Source: JBGPBY01 sp041481485
GTDB lineage: Bacteria; Acidobacteriota; Terriglobia; 20CM-2-55-15
Length of the DNA stretch: 10,535 nucleotides
NCBI GenBank assembly: GCA_041481485.1
Contig: JBGPBY010000246.1
Location: forward strand, 1 to 10,535
Direction: 5' to 3'
In this document: positions 6,581 to 10,535 of the stretch, piece by piece
Numbering within the stretch: the first letter of the stretch is position 1
How the letters are laid out: each line of letters begins with the position of its first letter
Position numbers and translations under genes: made by a program
The notes under the pieces: generated by a model
Told to the model about the DNA's origin: nothing
Seen by the model: the letters and a program-made list of their open reading frames with translations, nothing else
Database searches by the model: none

Positions 6581-7165
6581 TTACCGCGGCACCCATATCA
6601 GGTAAATCGAAACCACCATTGCCACTCCCAACGAACCGACTATAAACCCACTGCGGCGGCGAGCTCGTAACGCGAGCAGTGTAATCATGCCGGTAAGTGA
6701 ACTTATCGTTAGAAGTACGGCAGTAATGTCGATAATCCAGTACCAGGCCCGTCCGCTGTCGAAACCCTTATGGAGGTCATCGATCGTCCCCAGCATTCCG
6801 CGTGTTTCCGATTCGACTTCGGATCTTCCATCGGCGCGACTGATCGTTACAAGAGTGCGTTTGCCTGGGACCGCAAAAATCACCTGAATCTGGTCGGGAT
6901 CCTCATGATAGTCCGTAATTTCCGAGCGGATACCAATGGCACCTTTGAGTTGATTGCCTATCGCAGTGCGATCCGGAGTTGTCAGAAGCGCCATAGGCAG
7001 CGCAATACTCGTTGTAGTGACTTTCGGATTACCGAATCCAAAATCCTGATGATTCAAAGTCAGCCCGCTGACCGCAAAAAGCAAAACGAGGGTGAAGCCT
7101 GACATCGAAACGTAAATGTGCAACAGCAAGCCCCAGTGGGAAATGACGCGAATGACATGTTTCAT
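6581..7165 (-). CDS. PepSY-associated transmembrane-helix protein
   Basis: A 194-residue inner-membrane protein. TM1 (about 18-37) ends in GLTLNH. An extracytoplasmic domain (about 40-138) resembling a PepSY fold follows, with PDQIQVIFAVPGKRTLVTIS and the LHKG turn at 131-134. Then come TM2 (143-163) and TM3 (172-191). H16 and H39 flank TM1 and H132 precedes TM2, as in PepSY_TM-type proteins. That family includes proteins placed in clusters with ApbE and DUF2271 and proposed to carry electrons across the membrane to flavinylated partners. Its ATG overlaps the stop of the ApbE-DUF2271 gene (ATGA), a strong sign of joint function. Whether it binds heme through these histidines is not known. Confidence 0.78.
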   Translation of the reverse strand: MKHVIRVISHWGLLLHIYVSMSGFTLVLLFAVSGLTLNHQDFGFGNPKVTTTSIALPMALLTTPDRTAIGNQLKGAIGIRSEITDYHEDPDQIQVIFAVPGKRTLVTISRADGRSEVESETRGMLGTIDDLHKGFDSGRAWYWIIDITAVLLTISSLTGMITLLALRARRRSGFIVGSLGVAMVVSIYLIWVPR

Positions 7166-8550
7166 GCGCGATTCTGCCTGGGCCCATATTGGATTCCGAC
7201 TTGTTCGAAATTTGCAGTTGCCGGCAACGTCAAGCTGGAAGGAGCGTCACCACACATTATAGTTCCCGCTTGTTTTCCGTAGGTACCATGCTCCTGATTG
7301 GTTTCGATGACGACTTTATAGGATCCCGGCGGTACCGCCTTGTGTTGATCATCCAGGCCGTCCCAGACAAATGAATAGGCGCCGGGGCGCCGCGTCGCAC
7401 GCGCGATGGAGTACATTTGGTTTTGGTTCTGCCCCATGAGAGCGAAGAAACTCGACAGTTCGCTGTAGTAGCGTGTCTTATTGTTTGCCCAGAATCCGAG
7501 AACTCGAACGAGTTTGCCCGCAGGGTTCTCAATCCATACCGCGACAAACTGGGGCGGTAAGCCGCGCCCACCGAAGGGCCCGGGACCGCCCCCTCGGCCG
7601 CCAAATGCCGACTGTCCTGCCGTCAAAGTGAAATTGATTGCCAGCTCGTATCCCATCGGCCAGTCTGCGACAGCGGCTATCGGAATCACCCGCGGCCTCT
7701 CCCAACTTGCAAAGCCGGAGGTTCGCCACTGCACGCCGCCGGGTTCAACAATCAATCCTTCCGCGTCATCTGTCGCTTTCACCAACTCCAGTCCTTCCTT
7801 TGGGCTTATAACGCAGAGCGTCGTGGAAAGCGCATTGGCAGTAACGGCGTCAGGCGCTAATACAGTGGCGCTCGCACCGGGCAATCCCGTCTGCCCGGTA
7901 CGGGCATCAATCAGGTGCCCGCCGCGCGCAACGGTGCCACTGGTTGCGATTGCGTAATTCCGGAGAGCGATTTTCGAAATGGTGGACCCATTGTCGTGGG
8001 GAGAGAGAGGATCAGCGACTTCGATATCGGGAGTATTCCCCCATGCAACAATGTCGCCGCCGATGTTCAACAGCAGGCCGGTCAAACCAGGTGCTTCATC
8101 TCGCGCGGCGGCGACTGCTCGATCAATAATATATGCTTTGCCGAGAGCATCGACGTTTCGCGGTGTGCCTGCTCCCAGGGGGCGAAGCGAAAGCGCGCCG
8201 TTTGTCTGCCTTTCCCAGTAATCGTATTGGGCAAATACCTGGCCGAGATCGTAGGAACACGTCGAGAGGGTACTGTTTCCAAGCCGGCTGATCTCGCTTT
8301 CGGGGTTTCGCGTGTCAAGAATTGAGATAAGACGCTCGATCTCCGCCCGTGCTGCTAATTCCGCCCGATCTGCTGCTGCAGCATTGCGCGACCAAACGAC
8401 CAAATCCATCGATGTTCCGACCACATGATCGTAATGAAAGTGATGTTCACCGATTCCAGAATAGAAGGAACCCAACGCATGGATTGGCGCAAGTGTCGCC
8501 GCTGTAAGAAACGACCGTCGAGTCATCGAAAGTATCGATTTTGTCATCAT
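7162..8550 (-). CDS. Tat-exported ApbE-type FAD:protein FMN transferase fused to DUF2271
   Basis: A 462-residue two-domain protein. Residues 9-27 (MTRRSFLTAATLAP) look like a Tat signal. The ApbE domain (about 40-290) attaches FMN from FAD to a Ser/Thr of exported proteins. Its marks are GTSMDL (45-50), SEISRL (85-90), ALGKAYIID (135-143), NIGGD (162-166), ATSG (202-205), H212-x2-D215, and ANALST (238-243), where the usual metal-binding Asp is N239. A Gly-rich linker (312-330) leads to a DUF2271 domain (about 333-435) with AVWIENPAGKLVRVL, RATRRPG, WDGLDD and YKVVIETNQEHG. DUF2271 is a known ApbE substrate type; T386 in SIARATR is the likely acceptor. GGAG lies 4 nt before the ATG at 8550 and 7 nt before an in-frame ATG at 8547, so 8547 may be the true start. 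It heads the minus-strand operon. Confidence 0.85.
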   Translation of the reverse strand: MMTKSILSMTRRSFLTAATLAPIHALGSFYSGIGEHHFHYDHVVGTSMDLVVWSRNAAAADRAELAARAEIERLISILDTRNPESEISRLGNSTLSTCSYDLGQVFAQYDYWERQTNGALSLRPLGAGTPRNVDALGKAYIIDRAVAAARDEAPGLTGLLLNIGGDIVAWGNTPDIEVADPLSPHDNGSTISKIALRNYAIATSGTVARGGHLIDARTGQTGLPGASATVLAPDAVTANALSTTLCVISPKEGLELVKATDDAEGLIVEPGGVQWRTSGFASWERPRVIPIAAVADWPMGYELAINFTLTAGQSAFGGRGGGPGPFGGRGLPPQFVAVWIENPAGKLVRVLGFWANNKTRYYSELSSFFALMGQNQNQMYSIARATRRPGAYSFVWDGLDDQHKAVPPGSYKVVIETNQEHGTYGKQAGTIMCGDAPSSLTLPATANFEQVGIQYGPRQNRA

Positions 8551-8618
8551 CAGTCTCCGTCCGAATTTGCGTTAGTGTACGGCAGCAGTCTCCCATTTTG
8601 AAACGCATCGCATTTAGA

Positions 8619-8638
8619 TGAACGAATTGTCACGTTGA
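8619..8638. promoter_or_regulatory. Candidate regulator box 1 upstream of the ApbE-DUF2271 operon
   Basis: TGAACGAATTGTCA at 8619-8632 matches, at 13 of 14 positions, the reverse complement of 10493-10506 beyond the Rieske gene. The following CG also matches the box at 10467-10476. It lies about 70-85 bp upstream of the ApbE-DUF2271 start, a position suited to an activator such as the encoded OmpR-type response regulator. No strong -35/-10 pair is visible on the minus strand between it and the gene. That would fit activator dependence but proves nothing. Confidence 0.4.
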
Positions 8639-8790
8639 AGATTAATCTGCTTTCCCCGTGCCAGGAATGCCGTCTATGGCTCAGACGTGTTGTGTCTCTG
8701 GGTTACAAATTCCGACGGTCCAATGCAAGGAAGGAGTTTGAGTCAGGAGCGCACATCAATCGTCAATCTGCAATTGGATAGAAATTTCTG

Positions 8791-8832
8791 TCCAAACTGT
8801 CATTTGCAAAAAGTTACTGATGTCGCTTAAAT
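8791..8832 (+). promoter_or_regulatory. Candidate regulator box 2 overlapping a putative promoter for the Rieske operon
   Basis: CAAACTGTCATTTGCA (8793-8808) matches the reverse complement of 10487-10502 at 14 of 16 positions. It overlaps a possible promoter: TTGCAA (8804-8809), a 17-bp spacer, and TTAAAT (8827-8832), each matching the sigma70 hexamers at 4 of 6. Transcription would begin near 8839, about 38 nt before the ATG at 8878. A box touching a weak -35 element is the usual arrangement for OmpR/PhoB-type activators. The rest of the spacer (8551-8877) shows no gene. Confidence 0.42.
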
Positions 8833-8877
8833 GAAGCTCAGGCGACAAAATTCAGACGGCGAACCGTGGAGCCGATT

Positions 8878-9459
8878 ATGAAGACCATTGGAACTGCGAT
8901 CGCGTTTATTCTTCTTTTAAGGCCTGCGTGGGCTCAAAACAATATCCCGGCGCCGAGTCCCCCCGCAACCGTGGACCCCGGGCAATCTGATCCGCAAGCG
9001 CACCCCAGCGCCGTGACTTATTCCGATGGCTATCGACTGCGGGCAAAAATCCACAAAATCGCGAGTTTTGCCACACTGCCACTTTTTGCTACGGAATTTG
9101 GTCTCGGGCAATCGTTATACAAGAACAATGTGAATTCAGATTCGAAAAGGGGACTGCACGCCGCCATTGGCACTGGAATTGTCGGCTTGTTCGGTGTCAA
9201 TGCAGTTACAGGGGTTTGGAATATGGTGGAGGACCGAAAAAATCCGGACGGTCATACCCGCAGACTGCTTCACGGGATACTGATGCTCACTGCAAGTGCT
9301 GGATTTGTTGCGTCGGCCGCCACTGGGCCACACGAGCACAGGAATCGGGGAATCACACTGGCGTCACCTTCGAATAAGGCACTTCACCGCGATCTGGCTC
9401 TTGGGTCTATTGGCGTAGGCACGATCGGATATTCGATGATGCTGTTTGGACACCGATGA
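8878..9459 (+). CDS. Exported four-helix membrane protein with helix-start histidines, cytochrome b-like
   Basis: A 193-residue protein of no family I can name. A signal peptide (MKTIGTAIAFILLLRPAWAQ) and a Pro-rich spacer (21-50) precede four hydrophobic helices near 60-78, 94-115, 130-149 and 172-190. A histidine stands at or near the start of each: H59 (KIHKIAS), H94 (GLHAAIG), H132 (LLHGILM) and H170 (ALHRDLA). Four His on four helices is the pattern of b-type heme bundles such as cytochrome b561, so one or two hemes are plausible; this is inference. I chose the ATG at 8878 because GGAG lies 6 nt upstream; a GTG at 8866 is possible but less well placed. It is the first gene of a plus-strand operon ending in a Rieske protein, and the next gene starts 1 nt after its stop. 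Confidence 0.65.
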   Translation: MKTIGTAIAFILLLRPAWAQNNIPAPSPPATVDPGQSDPQAHPSAVTYSDGYRLRAKIHKIASFATLPLFATEFGLGQSLYKNNVNSDSKRGLHAAIGTGIVGLFGVNAVTGVWNMVEDRKNPDGHTRRLLHGILMLTASAGFVASAATGPHEHRNRGITLASPSNKALHRDLALGSIGVGTIGYSMMLFGHR

Positions 9460-9460
9460 C

Positions 9461-9943
9461 ATGAATGAACTAATCCGCGGAAGCCTTGAAACATGGGCGT
9501 CGTTTTTTGCGAACCATCCCGCAGTCCGAACAACAATTGGTTTTGCTCATGTTGGAGGATTGCTCGCCGGAGGAGGCTGTTCCATATTCGCAGATCGAAC
9601 AATAATTAAGACATCCTTCCTCGAACTTGCAGATCGAACACCCTCCCTCCAGGGTCTAAAGGGAATACATCGAATCGTGGTGGCCGGATTGATGGCAATT
9701 ATCACAAGCGGATTGCTCCTTTTCGCTTCGGATCCGGACACGTATCTGCACTCCAGGTTGTTTTGGACGAAGATGGGATTGACAGTTTTACTTATCCTCA
9801 ACGGTGCACTCCTGATTCGTGCTGAACGGAGTGTAGCAAGGGGAAGTGCGCGCTCCTGGTCGCGCTTACTAGTGACCTCCGTTGCAAGTGTGTTCCTGTG
9901 GTTCTTAACCACATTGGCTGGTTCGGGCCTTTTGAATATCTAG
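9461..9943 (+). CDS. Small polytopic membrane protein, electron-transfer partner candidate
   Basis: A 160-residue membrane protein with about four helices near 24-44, 69-90, 102-120 and 134-156 and no signal peptide. Marks are H30 with a Gly-rich stretch (FAHVGGLLAGGG), H70-R71 at the start of helix 2, and a Lys followed by a long helix and Asn in helix 3 (FWTKMGLTVLLILN). This arrangement recalls CopD/DUF2214-like membrane proteins, but I cannot assign a family. The ATG at 9461 follows the previous stop by 1 nt; an in-frame ATG at 9446 would add five residues inside the upstream gene. The Rieske gene starts 4 nt after its stop. It probably forms a membrane complex with its two neighbours (inference). 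Confidence 0.62.
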   Translation: MNELIRGSLETWASFFANHPAVRTTIGFAHVGGLLAGGGCSIFADRTIIKTSFLELADRTPSLQGLKGIHRIVVAGLMAIITSGLLLFASDPDTYLHSRLFWTKMGLTVLLILNGALLIRAERSVARGSARSWSRLLVTSVASVFLWFLTTLAGSGLLNI

Positions 9944-9947
9944 AGTC

Positions 9948-10388
9948 ATGAACATAAAACGACGTCGCTTATTGAAAACCGGGGGGTGTCTCGCTTTTGC
10001 ACTTGCAGGATTGCCTGTCTTCTCGATTGCGGGAGCGGGAACTGCGAATGAAAAGCAATATCCGATGCCCGTCATCGACAGTGCGACGATTGATCGCCAA
10101 TCGCAGGTTATTATTGTTCGCTATCAGAATTGCATTTATGCCTTTGCCCTCTCGTGTCCTCACGAGAACGCGGCATTGAAATGGTTGCCCAAGGACGCCA
10201 GGTTTCAGTGCAGTAAACACGATTCACAGTATCGTCCGGACGGACTGCATACTTCCGGCCGCGCCACTAGAAATATGGATCGATTTGCCCTTCGTGTGGA
10301 GGGCTCGTCAGTAGTGGTTGATCTATTGCATTGGTTCCGTTCTGACAAGGACCCGGCGAGTTGGGAGTCAGCAGCGATCCGTGTGTGA
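9948..10388 (+). CDS. Tat-exported Rieske-type 2Fe-2S protein
   Basis: A 146-residue exported iron-sulfur protein. The N-terminus (KRRRLLKTGG followed by a hydrophobic stretch to about residue 30) is a Tat signal or Tat-inserted anchor, as in other periplasmic Rieske proteins. The cluster site is complete: C70-P-H72 and C88-S-K-H91, giving CxH-x15-CxxH for 2Fe-2S binding, with the usual turn YRPDG afterwards and GRATRNMDRFALRV closing the fold. It should carry single electrons at the outer face of the inner membrane. It is short, with no cytochrome b or c1 gene of the bc1 type beside it; its partners appear to be the two small membrane proteins upstream (4-nt gap). Arsenite-oxidase-small-subunit or QcrA-like relatives are possible, but no matching large subunit is present in the window. 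Confidence 0.88.
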   Translation: MNIKRRRLLKTGGCLAFALAGLPVFSIAGAGTANEKQYPMPVIDSATIDRQSQVIIVRYQNCIYAFALSCPHENAALKWLPKDARFQCSKHDSQYRPDGLHTSGRATRNMDRFALRVEGSSVVVDLLHWFRSDKDPASWESAAIRV

Positions 10389-10466
10389 AACGATATTCTC
10401 TGGAATCCGCTAGACGCCTTCGGTGATGCCCAAATTACTTTTGCCACCCTCTAATTTAAGCAGAAT

Positions 10467-10506
10467 CGTGACAGTTGCCTGATTACGGCAAATGACAATT
10501 TGTTCA
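10467..10506. promoter_or_regulatory. Pair of candidate regulator boxes after the Rieske gene
   Basis: Two copies of the box seen in the divergent spacer lie here on the minus strand. CGTGACAGTT (10467-10476) is the reverse complement of AACTGTCACG. TGACAATTTGTTCA (10493-10506) is the reverse complement of TGAACAAATTGTCA. The TGACA cores are 24 bp apart. They follow the stop of the Rieske gene by about 80 bp and probably belong to the promoter of a gene beyond the right edge. The rest of 10389-10535 holds no gene and no clear terminator. Confidence 0.38.
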
Positions 10507-10535
10507 TTAAGCAAAAACAGGTAGTACGCAGACTC

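Noticed and set aside
7481..7957. 158-residue plus-strand open frame opposite the ApbE-DUF2271 gene
   Set aside because: Pro/Ser/Ala-rich shadow of the Gly-rich linker and ApbE domain; the minus-strand reading has full family motifs.
10239..10268. SGRATR in the Rieske protein, which resembles a flavinylation site and the RATR of the ApbE-DUF2271 protein
   Set aside because: It lies where Rieske folds normally have a Gly-x-Ala loop after the second cluster-binding segment, so the likeness is best explained by the fold.

Overview
The window looks like a chromosomal stretch of a Gram-negative soil-type bacterium, most likely Acidobacteriota or a close relative. The reasons are indirect: a winged-helix regulator carrying its own membrane segments, an outer-membrane-type protein, Tat-exported redox proteins, and intergenic DNA rich in GC hairpin repeats. 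No rRNA, tRNA, CRISPR array or recognisable transposase is visible. The taxonomic call is inference only.

Left part (1-3612): 1-321 has no gene and holds several hairpin-forming repeat copies. A plus-strand pair follows, a GtrA-family membrane protein and a START/SRPBCC-like exported protein, overlapping by 4 bp. Convergent to it, on the minus strand, is a PhoB-type winged-helix regulator with a C-terminal membrane region. Upstream of that lies a 143-bp element with 46-bp, nearly perfect inverted arms, and then a minus-strand CDP-alcohol phosphatidyltransferase. The stretch 3321-3612 has no convincing gene.

Right part (3613-10388): this is the most interesting region and looks like one extracytoplasmic redox system built as two divergent transcription units around 8551-8877. 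The minus-strand unit reads, in order of transcription: a Tat-exported ApbE flavin transferase fused to DUF2271, a PepSY-type membrane protein, an OmpR/PhoB response regulator, a HAMP histidine kinase, and an outer-membrane-type protein. The first four overlap or are 4 nt apart. The plus-strand unit reads: a four-helix membrane protein with a histidine at or near the start of each helix, a second small polytopic membrane protein, and a Tat-exported Rieske 2Fe-2S protein. Near-identical boxes around AA(C/T)TGTCA lie in the divergent spacer and again after the Rieske gene, so the two-component pair may control both units and another gene beyond the right edge.

Working model (inference): the membrane proteins pass electrons between the quinone pool and the periplasm, using heme or flavin. 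The Rieske protein and the flavinylated DUF2271 domain act as periplasmic carriers, and the outer-membrane-type protein may give contact with the outside. The ApbE-DUF2271 protein would flavinylate its own C-terminal domain. The substrate and signal cannot be read from the sequence.
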